A DNA stretch of 64,000 bases from Streptomyces sp. DG1A-41 (GCF_037055355.1 NZ_CP146350.1:5789001-5853000), one strand, 5' to 3'. Numbered from the stretch's first letter, positions 34,169 through 43,971 are shown. The notes: a model not told the origin generated them from the sequence alone. Numbers and translations: made by a program.

Positions 34169-35713
34169 ATGGATATGCACACTGTGGTGGTGGGGACGTC
34201 CGGGGTGACCGCGTCCGACGTGCTCGCCGTGGCGCGCGGCGGTGCCCGCGTCCAGCTCTCCGAGGAGGCGGTGGCCGCCCTCGCCGCGGCCCGCGAGATC
34301 GTGGACGCGCTGGCGGCCAAGCCCGACCCCGTGTACGGCGTGAGCACCGGCTTCGGGGCCCTGGCGACCCGGCACATCAGCCAGGAGCTGCGCGCACAGC
34401 TCCAGCGCAACATCGTCCGCTCGCACGCCGCCGGTATGGGGCCGAGGGTGGAGCGGGACGTCGTACGCGCCCTGATGTTCCTGCGGCTGAAGACCGTCTG
34501 CTCCGGACACACCGGCGTACGGCCCGAGGTCGCGCAGACCATGGCCGATCTCCTCAACGCCGGTATCACCCCGGTCGTGCACGAGTACGGCTCCCTCGGC
34601 TGCTCCGGGGACCTCGCGCCGCTCTCCCACTGCGCGCTCACGCTCATGGGGGAGGGGGACGCCGAGGGCCCCGACGGCGTCGTACGCCCGGCCGCCGAAC
34701 TCCTCGCCGCGCACGGCATCCAGCCGGTCGAACTGCGCGAGAAGGAAGGTCTGGCCCTCCTCAACGGCACCGACGGCATGCTCGGCATGCTGGTCATGGC
34801 CCTAGCCGACCTGGACACCCTCTACCGGTCCGCCGACGTCACGGCCGCCCTGTCGCTGGAGGCCCTGCTCGGCACCGACAAGGTCCTCGCCCCCGAGCTG
34901 CACGCCATCCGGCCGCACCCGGGGCAGGCCGCCAGTGCCGCCAACATGCTGGCGGTGCTGAAGGGGTCGGGGCTGACCGGCCATCACCAGGACGACGCGC
35001 CGCGCGTCCAGGACGCCTACTCGGTGCGCTGCGCTCCGCAGGTCGCCGGGGCCGGGCGGGACACCATGGCGCACGCCCGGCTGGTCGCCGACCGCGAGCT
35101 GGCCGCCGCGGTGGACAATCCGGTTGTGCTGCCCGACGGGCGCGTGGAGTCCAACGGCAACTTCCACGGGGCGCCGGTCGCCTACGTCCTGGACTTCCTC
35201 GCCATCGCCGTCGCCGACCTCGGCTCCATCGCCGAGCGGCGTACCGACCGGCTGCTCGACAAGAACCGCAGCCACGGCCTGCCGCCGTTCCTCGCCGACG
35301 ACGCCGGCGTGGACTCGGGCCTGATGATCGCTCAGTACACGCAGGCCGCGCTGGTGAGCGAGATGAAGCGGCTCGCCGTACCGGCGTCCGCCGACTCGAT
35401 CCCGTCCTCCGCCATGCAGGAGGACCACGTTTCGATGGGCTGGTCGGCGGCGCGCAAGCTGCGCACGGCCGTCGACAACCTCACCCGGGTCCTGGCCGTC
35501 GAGCTGTACGCCGCCACGCGCGCGATCGAACTGCGCGAGGAGCTGACCCCGGCGCCCGCGACGCGGGCGGTCATCGACGCCCTGCGGGAAGCGGGAGTCC
35601 AGGGTCCGGGGCCGGACCGGTTCCTGGCGCCCGACCTGGCCGCGGCGGACGCGTTCGTGCGCGACGGACGGCTGCTGGCCGCGGTGGAGACGGTCACCGG
35701 GCCGCTTCGGTAA
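34169..35713 (+). CDS. hutH: Histidine ammonia-lyase
   Basis: Deaminates L-histidine to trans-urocanate, the first step of histidine use. The 514-residue protein is the same length as I recall for S. coelicolor. The MIO cofactor forms from an internal tripeptide, here C145-S146-G147 in GSLGCSGDLAPLSH rather than the more common Ala-Ser-Gly. Other motifs are YGVSTGFGALA, VQDAYSVRCAPQVAG and GNFHGAPV. The gene stands alone, without the rest of a hut operon. There is no clear ribosome-binding sequence before ATG 34169; ATG 34175 is two codons on. Confidence 0.94.
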   Translation: MDMHTVVVGTSGVTASDVLAVARGGARVQLSEEAVAALAAAREIVDALAAKPDPVYGVSTGFGALATRHISQELRAQLQRNIVRSHAAGMGPRVERDVVRALMFLRLKTVCSGHTGVRPEVAQTMADLLNAGITPVVHEYGSLGCSGDLAPLSHCALTLMGEGDAEGPDGVVRPAAELLAAHGIQPVELREKEGLALLNGTDGMLGMLVMALADLDTLYRSADVTAALSLEALLGTDKVLAPELHAIRPHPGQAASAANMLAVLKGSGLTGHHQDDAPRVQDAYSVRCAPQVAGAGRDTMAHARLVADRELAAAVDNPVVLPDGRVESNGNFHGAPVAYVLDFLAIAVADLGSIAERRTDRLLDKNRSHGLPPFLADDAGVDSGLMIAQYTQAALVSEMKRLAVPASADSIPSSAMQEDHVSMGWSAARKLRTAVDNLTRVLAVELYAATRAIELREELTPAPATRAVIDALREAGVQGPGPDRFLAPDLAAADAFVRDGRLLAAVETVTGPLR

Positions 35714-35776
35714 ACGGCGCTTCAGTAGGAGAAGGACTGCTCAGTAGGAGAAGCACGGCGTTTTGGTAGAGAAGAC

Positions 35777-35812
35777 CGGCCGGGGCCCCGCCACGCGGCA
35801 GGGCCCCGGCCG
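35777..35812. terminator. Terminator between hutH and the LAXTG gene
   Basis: A 12-bp perfect stem (35777-35788 with 35801-35812) and 12-base loop between convergent genes. There is no T run. Just upstream, the short sequence TCAGTAGGAGAAG is present twice. Confidence 0.75.
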
Positions 35813-35819
35813 CGTGACG

Positions 35820-36134
35820 TCAGAAGCCGAGCCGTTCCCGGCGGACCGAGTACGCGACGAAGCCCGCGCCCAGCGTGAGGAAGAGCGTGCCGCCGATGAC
35901 GTACGGCGTGCTGTCGAAGCTGCCCGTGTCGGCGAGGCGGGTGCCGGTGACGGAGTCGCCCGCGGTCATGGCCGCGATCCGCGCCTGCTCCGTAACCTGC
36001 GGCGACGGGCTCGCCGCGACCGCGTCTCTCACCGGGGAGTCCGACGTCGCGTTGGCGGACGGGACGAACCACAGGGCGCCCAGCAGGGTCGCCGCGGCAG
36101 TGGCGGTCAGCAACGGACGGCGAGCGGATGACAC
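35820..36134 (-). CDS. Small surface protein with LAXTG sortase signal
   Basis: A 104-residue exported protein. The signal peptide (SSARRPLLTATAAATLLGALWFVPSANA) is followed by a short mature part of about 40 residues. The sorting signal LADTG follows, then a hydrophobic helix (TPYVIGGTLFLTLGAGFVAYSV) and the positive tail RRERLGF. LAXTG is the motif used by class E sortases in Streptomyces, for example for long chaplins. The mature part is too short to suggest a function. Confidence 0.8.
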   Translation of the reverse strand: MSSARRPLLTATAAATLLGALWFVPSANATSDSPVRDAVAASPSPQVTEQARIAAMTAGDSVTGTRLADTGSFDSTPYVIGGTLFLTLGAGFVAYSVRRERLGF

Positions 36135-36243
36135 GGAATATCGATCCCCTTGTGGCGCTGGCGAATTGGCCGTGTGGGGCGATGTTAGTGAAAGTCGCGG
36201 GTCACGGGAAAGTCACGGGAGGTCCTCGACGTACGCTCGCGCC

Positions 36244-36576
36244 ATGAGCACTCCAGAGACATCACGTTTTGTCCGCCTTCGAGTAGAACTCGTTCTTGAG
36301 GTCGAGGACGCGGACGGGATCACCAAGGCCGCGCTGCGCCGGATCGCCGACGACGGTGGGATGCCGGCGGCGGAACGGGCCCATGCCGAGAGCGCTGTGA
36401 CGGAAGACACGGCCGAGGCCCTCGCGTACCTCGTGGACCCGTTCGACCTGGTCAGCCAGGTGCCGGGGGTGGAGCTCCAGCAGGCCTCCTGGAGCAGCGA
36501 GCGGATCGACTACGACCCCGATTCGCCGGAGTGGGACCTCGACGAGGATGATGTCGACGACGACAGCGACAGCTGA
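36244..36576 (+). CDS. Small acidic protein, hypothetical
   Basis: A 110-residue cytoplasmic protein with no hydrophobic segment. The first part (FVRLRVELVLEVEDADGITKAALRRIADDGG) may form a small alpha/beta fold, and the C-terminus is strongly acidic (EWDLDEDDVDDDSDS). I do not recognise a family. ATG 36244 is used; the frame is open far upstream on the opposite side of the LAXTG gene, but that part is antisense. Downstream lie a weak 8-bp hairpin (36595-36624) and the L,D-transpeptidase gene. Confidence 0.75.
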   Translation: MSTPETSRFVRLRVELVLEVEDADGITKAALRRIADDGGMPAAERAHAESAVTEDTAEALAYLVDPFDLVSQVPGVELQQASWSSERIDYDPDSPEWDLDEDDVDDDSDS

Positions 36577-36779
36577 GGCACTTGGGAAAATAGTGACCCC
36601 GGGCGGCAACCGTCGTCCGGGGTCTCCGCGTCTCAAGCAGCGCACCGACCTCATCCGCGCCGTCCGCGCCCGTTCGCCGCGGACGGGCGCGGACGTGGTG
36701 ATCCCCACACGTGCGCGACATGGGGAACCGGACGAACCGGTCGTAGCGTTGAAAGTTCTCGGCGAGGACTCTCGAGTCC

Positions 36780-36821
36780 TGACGGGGGCACTTGGGACTT
36801 TGACGGGGACACTCGGGGTTT
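36780..36821 (+). repeat. Short tandem repeat upstream of the L,D-transpeptidase
   Basis: Two adjacent 21-base units beginning TGACGGGGGCAC and TGACGGGGACAC, 17 of 21 bases alike. They end 32 bases before the gene start and could be part of its control region. Confidence 0.5.
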
Positions 36822-36853
36822 TGGGGAAATCGGCAACGATGGAGAAGCGTGTG

Positions 36854-38104
36854 ATGACGGTCAGCAAGCGGCGCAAGGGCCTGACGGTCGCGTCCGCACT
36901 GCTCGGCGGAGTGCTGGTGCTCTCGGCCTGTTCCGGCGGCGGTGACAACGCCTCCGGGAGCGACGGCGGCGACAGCTCCCAGTCCAAGGTCGACGAGGCC
37001 GCGGCCAAGAAGGCGTCCAAGGCCCAGATCAAGATCACGCCCGAGGACGGCTCCGACAACGCCTCCATCAACAACTCCGCCACCGTGACCGTCAGCAAGG
37101 GCACGCTCACGAGCGTCAAGATGACGACGTCCGACGGCGCGGAGGTCAGCGGCCAGATATCCGCCGACAAGACCAGCTGGAAGCCCAGCACGCAGCTGGA
37201 GCGCTCCACCACCTACAAGCTGGCGGCGGAGGCGAAGGACTCCGAAGGCCGCGTCGCCCACGAGAACGCCTCGTTCACCACGGTCTCCCCGGCCAACAGC
37301 TTCATCGGCACCTTCACTCCGGACGACGGCACCACCGTGGGCGTCGGCATGCCGGTCTCGATCAACTTCGACAAGGCGATCACCAACAAGGCCGCCGTCC
37401 AGAAGGGCATCGAGGTCAGCACGACCAGCGGCCAGGAGGTCGCCTGCCACTGGTTCAACGCCAACCGCATGGACTGCCGCCCCGAGGACTACTGGAAGGA
37501 AGGCTCCACCGTCACGCTGAAACTCGCGCTCGACGGTGTCCAGGGCGCCGAGGGCGTCTACGGCGTCCAGCAGAAGACGGTCACCTTCAAGATCGGCCGC
37601 AACCAGGTCTCGTACGTCGACGCGAAGACCAAGCAGATGAAGGTCACGCAGGACGGCAAGGTCGTCCGGACGATCCCGATCTCCGCCGGCTCGCCGGAGA
37701 ACAAGACCTACGAGGGCATCATGGTGATGTCCGAGAAGTTCAAGGAGACGCGCATGAACGGCGCGACCGTGGGCTTCACGGACGACGACGGCAAGGGCGA
37801 GTACGACATCAAGGACGTGCCGCACGCCATCCGCCTGTCCAGCTCCGGCACGTTCATCCACGGCAACTACTGGGGCGCGAAGTCCATCTTCGGCAACGTG
37901 AACACGAGCCATGGCTGCGTCGGCCTCCAGGACGCGAAGGGCGCGAACGACCCGAACACCCCGGGCGCGTGGTTCTACAACAACTCGATGATCGGTGACG
38001 TGGTGGTCGTCGAGAACACCGGCGACAAGACCATCGCGCCGGACAACGGGCTCAACGGATGGAACATGAGCTGGGCCGACTGGAAGGCCGGCTCGGCGGT
38101 CTGA
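36854..38104 (+). CDS. L,D-transpeptidase lipoprotein
   Basis: A cell-wall cross-linking enzyme that joins peptidoglycan stems through 3-3 links, 416 residues from ATG 36854 (GGAG 9 bases upstream; ATG 36839 is in frame). The signal peptide ends in LVLSAC, a lipobox with Cys at about 26, then a Gly/Ser/Asp linker. Two Ig-like domains follow (TVTVSKGTLTSVKMTTSDGAEV and NSFIGTFTPDDGTTVGVGMPVSINFDKAI). The YkuD catalytic domain (about 255-395) has FIHGNYWGAKSIFGNVNTSHGCVGL with nucleophile Cys355. It ends WADWKAGSAV. Confidence 0.93.
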   Translation: MTVSKRRKGLTVASALLGGVLVLSACSGGGDNASGSDGGDSSQSKVDEAAAKKASKAQIKITPEDGSDNASINNSATVTVSKGTLTSVKMTTSDGAEVSGQISADKTSWKPSTQLERSTTYKLAAEAKDSEGRVAHENASFTTVSPANSFIGTFTPDDGTTVGVGMPVSINFDKAITNKAAVQKGIEVSTTSGQEVACHWFNANRMDCRPEDYWKEGSTVTLKLALDGVQGAEGVYGVQQKTVTFKIGRNQVSYVDAKTKQMKVTQDGKVVRTIPISAGSPENKTYEGIMVMSEKFKETRMNGATVGFTDDDGKGEYDIKDVPHAIRLSSSGTFIHGNYWGAKSIFGNVNTSHGCVGLQDAKGANDPNTPGAWFYNNSMIGDVVVVENTGDKTIAPDNGLNGWNMSWADWKAGSAV

Positions 38105-38124
38105 CGACCCGTACCTTCACATGA

Positions 38125-38168
38125 GGGAGCCGCCGCCCTGCCCCGAGTCCGGGGTGGCGGCGGCTCCC
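38125..38168. terminator. Terminator after the L,D-transpeptidase
   Basis: A 13-bp perfect outer stem (38125-38137 with 38156-38168) with a second inner 5-bp stem (38141-38145 with 38150-38154). The remaining 240 bases before the protease gene hold no gene. The stretch just before its start carries AAGGGGG as ribosome-binding sequence. Confidence 0.85.
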
Positions 38169-38407
38169 GTCGTCTCTCCCCCTTCCGTGTCAAGGGGAAC
38201 ACGCGTGCGCAGTCGTCCAGCTCTGTAACGGAGTTCCGGCGGCCGTGTAACAGCCTGCCCACGGATTTCTTACCTCTCTCTCATCTATTGAGTGCCTGAT
38301 CACCCGTCGGCATACTGCGTGTTCCGGGGGGTGTACGCCCATGCGTACGAGATGACCCCCGGCCGGGTGAACGGGGAATTCGCCCGGTACTTCTGCAAGG
38401 GGGAAAC

Positions 38408-41400
38408 TTGCGCAGACAAGTGAAAAGGGCGTGCGCGGCCACGGTCGCCACAGCGGCAGCCGTGGCCCTGGCGGCGGGAATGACCAGCCCGGCGTCGGCG
38501 AACGGCGAACGGACGACCGCAGCCGCGCAGCAGGCGTCGGTCGCCGCCAAGCACCGCATCACGCTGATCACCGGTGACCGGGTCGTCCTGGACGCCAAGG
38601 GCCGGGTCATCGGCCTGGAGCGGGCCAAGGGACGCGAGGACATTCCCGTCCAGGTCCGCAAGCTCGACGGCCACACGCTGGTGATCCCGGCCGACGCGGC
38701 CCGCCTGGTCGCCACCGGCAAGCTCGACCAGCGGCTCTTCGACGTCACCGAGCTCAACAAGTCCGCGACCCGCAAGGCCCAGAAGAAGGGCCTGAAGGTC
38801 ATCGTCGGCTACCAGGGCAGCGCCGCGGCCACCAAGGCCGACGTCCGCGACGCGGGCCGGCTGAGCCACTCCCTGAAATCCGTGAACGCGGACGCGGTGC
38901 AGACGCCGAAGGAGGACGCGCCCGAGCTGTGGGACGCGGTCACCAACGGCGACAAGACCGCCTCCGGCATCGCGCACGTCTGGCTCGACGGCGTCCGCAA
39001 GGCCAGCCTCGACAAGTCCGTCCCGCAGATCGGCGCCCCCAAGGCGTGGGCCGCCGGCTACGACGGCAAGGGCGTGAAGATCGCCGTCCTGGACACCGGT
39101 GTCGACGCCACCCACGCCGACCTCAAGGGCCAGGTGATCGGCGCCAAGAACTTCACCACCTCGCCCGACACGACCGACAAGGTCGGCCACGGCACGCACG
39201 TCGCCTCCATCGCGGCCGGTACCGGCGCGAAGTCCGGCGGCAAGTACAAGGGTGTCGCGCCCGGCGCGAAGATCCTCAACGGCAAGGTGCTCGACGACGG
39301 CGGATTCGGCAGCGACTCCGAGGTCCTCGCCGGCATCGAGTGGGCCGCCGCGCAGGGCGCCGACGTCGTCAACATGAGCCTGGGCGGCGGCGACACGCCC
39401 GCGATCGACCCGCTGGAAGCGGCGGTGAACAAGCTGTCCGAGGAGAAGGGCATCCTGTTCGCCATCGCGGCCGGCAACGAGGGCGACTTCGGCGAGCAGA
39501 CCATCAGCTCCCCGGGCAGCGCCGCCGCGGCCCTGACCGTCGGCGCGGTCGACGACAAGGACGTGCTGGCCGACTTCTCCAGCCGCGGCCCCGGCATGGA
39601 CGGCGCACTCAAGCCCGACGTGACCGCGCCCGGCGTGGACATCACAGCGGCCTCCGCCAAGGGCAACCTGATAGCCGGCGAGGTCGGCGAGAAGCCGGCC
39701 GGCTACATGACGATCTCCGGTACGTCGATGGCCACCCCGCACGTCGCGGGCGCCGCTGCGCTTCTGAAGCAGCAGCACCCGGCGTGGAAGTACGCCGAGC
39801 TGAAGGGCGCCCTCACCGGCTCCACGAAGGGCGGCACGTACACGCCGTTCCAGCAGGGTTCGGGCCGTATCCAGGTCGACAGGGCCATCAAGCAGTCCGT
39901 GATCGCCGACCCGGCGTCGGTGAGCTTCGGCGTCCAGCAGTGGCCGCACACCGACGACAAGCCGGTCACCAAGGAACTGACGTACCGCAACCTCGGTACG
40001 AAGGACGTCACGCTGAAGCTGACGTCGACCGCCACCAACCCGAAGGGCCAGGCCGCCCCGGCCGGCTTCTTCAAGCTCGGCGCCACCTCGGTGACCGTCC
40101 CGGCCGGCGGCAAGGCCACCGTCCCGTTCACCGTGAACACCAAGCTGGGCGGCACGCTCGACGGCGCCTACTCCTCGTACGTGACGGCGACGGGCGGCGG
40201 CCAGACCGTCCGCACGGCCGCGGCGGTGCAGCGCGAGGTCGAGTCGTACGACGTCACGCTGAAGTTCGTCGGCCGTGACGGCAAGCCCACCAAGAACTAC
40301 AGCGCCGACCTGGCCGCCGTCTCGGGCCTGGGCAAGGGCAAGTTCTTCATGCCGTACGACGCGGACGGCACTGTCACGACCCGTGTGCCCAAGGGCGGTT
40401 ACGTCCTCAACACGAACATCTACGCGGGCGACGACCCGGAGAAGTTCCAGGGCGCCGACTGGCTGGCCCAGCCCAAGCTGAACGTCACCAAGAACACGAC
40501 GGTCACGCTGGACGCCCGCAAGGCCAAGCCGGTGAACATCACCGTGCCGGAGAAGACCGCCAAGTCGGAGTTCGCCTACACCGACTACACGGTCGAGACG
40601 AAGGACTCCAGCTACGGCTTCGGCTGGATGCTCGACTCCTTCGCCGACATCAACACCGCGCACGTCGGCCCGCAGATCACCGACGGTTCGGTGACCCAGC
40701 AGTGGGACGGCCACTGGACCAAGGGTGACAAGGAGCAGTACGACGTCACCGGCGGCGGCAAGGTCAAGCAGCTCGCCACCGGCTACACCAAGCACTACAA
40801 GGCGAGCGAGCTCGCCACGGTGAAGGCGGGCCTCGGCGCCGCGGCGAGCGGCAAGAAGGGCTCCATCAGCGCCGTGGGCTGGATGCCGTGGAGCAGCGGC
40901 GCCTCCTCGATCGGCATCGAGCAGTCCCTGCCCGGCACGCGGACGCTGCACCTGTCCACCGCGAGCGGCGTGCAGTGGCAGCTCGAATTCGCCCAGTACG
41001 GCGGTGTCGACGAGGACGGCTTCCCGGCCGACGAGGCCGGCTACACGCTGGGTACGCAGAAGTACGCCGCCGGCAAGACCTACTCGAAGACCGTCAACAC
41101 GGCCGTCTTCGGACCGCGGATCAACGGCGATTTCGGCCTCTTCCGTGAGGGCAACCAGCTCTACGGCTCCCTGCCGCTGTTCGCGGACGGCAAGGGCAAC
41201 GCGGGCTACTCGAAGTTCTCCTCGGTCGACACGACCCTGTACCGCAACGGCAAGAAGGTCGGCAGCAACGACGACCCGCTGTTCGGCGAGAAGGAGTTCA
41301 AGGTCCCGTCCGGTGACGCCGAGTACAAGCTGACGACGTCGGTCAAGCGCAGCGTCAAGGTCGCGGCGGCCTCCACCCGCATCGACGCCAGCTGGACGTT

Positions 41401-41734
41401 CCGTTCCAAGAAGACCTCCGGCCTCAAGCAGCTGCCCGCCTCCACGGCCCGCTTCAACGCGGTCACGGGGCTGGACAGCAAGGTCCCGGCCGGCAAGACG
41501 GTCAGCATCCCGGTCACCGTCGAGGGCGCGGCCAAGGGCAGCAACCTGAAGTCGCTGTCGGTGTACGTGTCGTACGACTACGGCAAGACCTGGAAGAAGC
41601 TCACCGTCAAGAAGGGCAAGGTCAGCTTCAAGAACCCGGCGAAGGGGAAGGCCATCTCCTTCCACGCCAAGATCGCCGACAAGCAGGGCAACAAGTCGAC
41701 GGTCTCGATCTACAACGCGTACTACGGCAAGTGA
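38408..41734 (+). CDS. Large secreted subtilisin-like serine protease (S8)
   Basis: A 1108-residue secreted protease starting at TTG 38408. The signal peptide (RRQVKRACAATVATAAAVALAAGMTSPASA) and an inhibitor-like propeptide (about 33-200) are followed by the S8 domain. Catalytic residues are Asp in VLDTGVDATH, His in GHGTHVASIAAG and Ser in SGTSMATPHVAGAAAL, with the oxyanion Asn in AAGNEGD. The remaining 600 residues are beta-rich modules, including a fibronectin-III-like section (about 505-600). There is no membrane or sorting anchor, so it is released. It is probably an extracellular or wall-associated protease; the substrate is unknown. Confidence 0.93.
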   Translation: MRRQVKRACAATVATAAAVALAAGMTSPASANGERTTAAAQQASVAAKHRITLITGDRVVLDAKGRVIGLERAKGREDIPVQVRKLDGHTLVIPADAARLVATGKLDQRLFDVTELNKSATRKAQKKGLKVIVGYQGSAAATKADVRDAGRLSHSLKSVNADAVQTPKEDAPELWDAVTNGDKTASGIAHVWLDGVRKASLDKSVPQIGAPKAWAAGYDGKGVKIAVLDTGVDATHADLKGQVIGAKNFTTSPDTTDKVGHGTHVASIAAGTGAKSGGKYKGVAPGAKILNGKVLDDGGFGSDSEVLAGIEWAAAQGADVVNMSLGGGDTPAIDPLEAAVNKLSEEKGILFAIAAGNEGDFGEQTISSPGSAAAALTVGAVDDKDVLADFSSRGPGMDGALKPDVTAPGVDITAASAKGNLIAGEVGEKPAGYMTISGTSMATPHVAGAAALLKQQHPAWKYAELKGALTGSTKGGTYTPFQQGSGRIQVDRAIKQSVIADPASVSFGVQQWPHTDDKPVTKELTYRNLGTKDVTLKLTSTATNPKGQAAPAGFFKLGATSVTVPAGGKATVPFTVNTKLGGTLDGAYSSYVTATGGGQTVRTAAAVQREVESYDVTLKFVGRDGKPTKNYSADLAAVSGLGKGKFFMPYDADGTVTTRVPKGGYVLNTNIYAGDDPEKFQGADWLAQPKLNVTKNTTVTLDARKAKPVNITVPEKTAKSEFAYTDYTVETKDSSYGFGWMLDSFADINTAHVGPQITDGSVTQQWDGHWTKGDKEQYDVTGGGKVKQLATGYTKHYKASELATVKAGLGAAASGKKGSISAVGWMPWSSGASSIGIEQSLPGTRTLHLSTASGVQWQLEFAQYGGVDEDGFPADEAGYTLGTQKYAAGKTYSKTVNTAVFGPRINGDFGLFREGNQLYGSLPLFADGKGNAGYSKFSSVDTTLYRNGKKVGSNDDPLFGEKEFKVPSGDAEYKLTTSVKRSVKVAAASTRIDASWTFRSKKTSGLKQLPASTARFNAVTGLDSKVPAGKTVSIPVTVEGAAKGSNLKSLSVYVSYDYGKTWKKLTVKKGKVSFKNPAKGKAISFHAKIADKQGNKSTVSIYNAYYGK

Positions 41735-41777
41735 GCCGCAGGGCTCGTCCGCAGGGTGAGCTGTAGGGCTCGTCAGT

Positions 41778-41817
41778 GAGCGGCCCGCCGGGAGCCTCGG
41801 CTTCCGGCGGGCCGCTC
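41778..41817. terminator. Terminator after the protease
   Basis: A 14-bp perfect stem (41778-41791 with 41804-41817) and 12-base loop, between convergent genes. Just before it, GTGAG..AGGGCTCGTC is nearly duplicated (41733-41774). Confidence 0.85.
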
Positions 41818-41824
41818 GCGTGCG

Positions 41825-42750
41825 TCAGGCCGGTGGAGGCGAACTCCCCGCCCCCGCCCGGGTCGCGTCCGCGCCCCAGCTCGCCAGCAGCCGCAGCGCC
41901 TCCGCCGACTCCGAGCCCGGTTCCGCGTAGTAGGTGATCAGGGACTGCTCGGCGTCGTCGACCAGGCGGAACGTCTCGAAGGACAGGGTCAGGTCGCCGA
42001 CCAGCGGGTGCCGCATCCGCTTGACGCCGTAGCTCTTCTCCTTGACGTCGTGCGCGGCCCACAGCCGGCGGAACTCCTCGCTTTTCACGGAGAGTTCGCC
42101 CACCAGGGCGGACAGCTGCGGGTCGTCCGGATGACAGCCCGCGTCCCAGCGCAGATAGCCGACCATGTCGGACGCCTTCCGCTCCCACTCCACGTACAGC
42201 TCGCGGTACTCCGGATTCAGGAACACCAGCCGCGCCCAGTTCCGCTCCGGCGCCGGCAGTTCCCCCAGTCGCCGAAGAGGGCAGCGGCCATCCGGTTCCA
42301 GGCCAGGATGTCCGAGCGGCGCCCGACGATGTACGCCGGGACGGTGTCGATCGAGTCCAGCAGATGCCGCAACGTCGGCCGTACCTGCTGGGTCCGCGTC
42401 GCCGGCTTCTTCTTGTGCTGCTTCGGCTTCGCCAGGTGCGTCAGATGGGCGTGCTCGGCGCCGGTCAGCCGCAGGGCGCGCGCGATCGCGTCCAGCACCT
42501 CCGCCGAGACGTTGCGCCCGTTGCCCTGTTCCAGCCGTGTGTAGTACGCCACGGACACCCCGGCCAGCTGGGCCAGCTCCTCGCGGCGCAGCCCCGGCAC
42601 CCGCCGCCGCCCGAAGTCGGGCAGCCCCACGTCCTCCGGCTTCAGCCGGGCACGCCGGGTGCGCAGGAACTCACTGAGGTCGGCACGCCGGTCCAGGCCC
42701 CCGCCGGTCTCCGCTGCGGGCTCCTGTACGGGTTCGGGCTGTTCGTCCAT
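41825..42750 (-). pseudogene. XRE-family regulator with MmyB-like ligand domain, one-base deletion
   Basis: The first part (42750 to about 42268) encodes a Cro/C1-type helix-turn-helix: [44 protein letters not shown]. The start of the MmyB-like domain follows ([26 protein letters not shown]). The frame then breaks at the C5 run 42263-42267; with one more base it continues [48 protein letters not shown] to the end at 41825, giving about 308 residues. A homopolymer sequencing error is the simplest explanation. These proteins usually control an adjacent redox gene; here the alcohol dehydrogenase is divergent and a palindrome lies between. Confidence 0.85.
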
Positions 42751-42799
42751 GCCCTCCAGTATTCACGGTCGTACGCACAGGAGCCTGACCTCACCAGTG

Positions 42800-42818
42800 G
42801 TACGCACGCTGTGCGTAC
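42800..42818. promoter_or_regulatory. Putative XRE operator before the alcohol dehydrogenase
   Basis: GTACGCAC-GCT-GTGCGTAC, perfect 8-bp arms, with an extra half site GTACGCAC at 42771-42778. It lies in the 180-base spacer between the divergent regulator and dehydrogenase genes. Confidence 0.65.
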
Positions 42819-42930
42819 GCAAAACCGTGGTCTGGGTAGACGCTCGCGGGTTTGGCACGGTGGTGATCGTGCCCGGTCAGAACATCCAGAAGGCAGCCGG
42901 GCACGGAACCCTGCTAGGAGAACCCCCGGC

Positions 42931-43971
42931 ATGACCACTGTTGCTGCGTACGCCGCCCCCGCGCCCAAGGCTCCCCTGGAGCGCACCACCATCGAGCGCC
43001 GCGAGGTCGGCGCGTTCGACGTCCTGATCGACATCAAGTTCGCCGGAATCTGTCACTCCGACATCCATCAGGCCCGCGAGGGCTGGGGCGAGGCGATCTT
43101 CCCGATGGTTCCCGGCCACGAGATCGCCGGTGTCGTCTCCGAGGTCGGTCCGGGCGTCACGAAGTTCGCCGTCGGCGACCGCGTGGGCGTCGGCTGTATG
43201 GTCGACTCCTGCCGCGAGTGCGAGAACTGCAAGGCCGGACGCGAGCAGTACTGCGTCCAGGGCAACGTCCCGACGTACAACGGCATCGGCAAGGACGGCG
43301 AGCCCACCTACGGCGGCTACTCGCAGAAGGTCGTCGTCGACGAGAACTTCGTCGTCCGCATCCCCGACGGCCTCTCCCTCGACGTCGCCGCACCGCTGCT
43401 GTGCGCCGGCATCACCCTCTACTCCCCGCTCAAGCGCTTCGGCGCCGGCCCCGGCAAGAAGGTCGCGATCGTCGGCCTGGGCGGCCTCGGCCACATGGGC
43501 GTGAAGATCGCGCACGCGCTGGGTGCCGAGGTGACCGTGCTGTCGCAGTCCCTGCGCAAGCAGGAGGACGGCCTGAAGCTGGGCGCCGACCACTACTACG
43601 CCACCAGCGACCCGAAGACCTTCGAGGAACTGGCCGGCACCTTCGACCTGATCGTCTCCACGGTCTCGGCGCCGCTGGACTTCGGCGCCTACCTCTCGCT
43701 GCTGAGGACCGAGGGCACGCTGGCCAACGTCGGCGCCCCCGAGGAGCCCATCGCCCTCAACCTCTTCTCGGTGATCGGCGGCGGCAAGACCCTCGCCGGT
43801 TCCATGATCGGCGGCATCGCGGAGACCCAGGAGATGCTGGACTTCTGCGCCGAGCACGGCCTCGGCGCCGAGATCGAGCTGATCCGCGGTGACCAGATCA
43901 ACGAGGCCTACGAGCGGGTGGTCGCCAGCGACGTGCGCTACCGGTTCGTGATCGACACCGCGACCATCTGA
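42931..43971 (+). CDS. Zinc-dependent alcohol dehydrogenase, NAD(P)-linked
   Basis: A 346-residue medium-chain dehydrogenase of the YahK/cinnamyl-alcohol type. The catalytic zinc site is CHSDIH and GHEIAG, the structural zinc cysteines are in [15 protein letters not shown], and the cofactor loop is [17 protein letters not shown]. The residues after the second strand ([10 protein letters not shown]) suggest NADP use, as in YahK-type aldehyde reductases. ATG 42931 follows AGGAG with a 10-base gap. Probably controlled by the divergent XRE regulator. The substrate is likely a range of aldehydes. Confidence 0.92.
   Translation: MTTVAAYAAPAPKAPLERTTIERREVGAFDVLIDIKFAGICHSDIHQAREGWGEAIFPMVPGHEIAGVVSEVGPGVTKFAVGDRVGVGCMVDSCRECENCKAGREQYCVQGNVPTYNGIGKDGEPTYGGYSQKVVVDENFVVRIPDGLSLDVAAPLLCAGITLYSPLKRFGAGPGKKVAIVGLGGLGHMGVKIAHALGAEVTVLSQSLRKQEDGLKLGADHYYATSDPKTFEELAGTFDLIVSTVSAPLDFGAYLSLLRTEGTLANVGAPEEPIALNLFSVIGGGKTLAGSMIGGIAETQEMLDFCAEHGLGAEIELIRGDQINEAYERVVASDVRYRFVIDTATI

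Noticed and set aside
38300..41665. 1121-codon open frame antisense to the subtilisin gene
   Set aside because: Long antisense frames are expected opposite GC-rich Streptomyces genes. The product is low-complexity Gly/Arg/Val without domains, while the sense frame has a signal peptide and the full S8 catalytic set.
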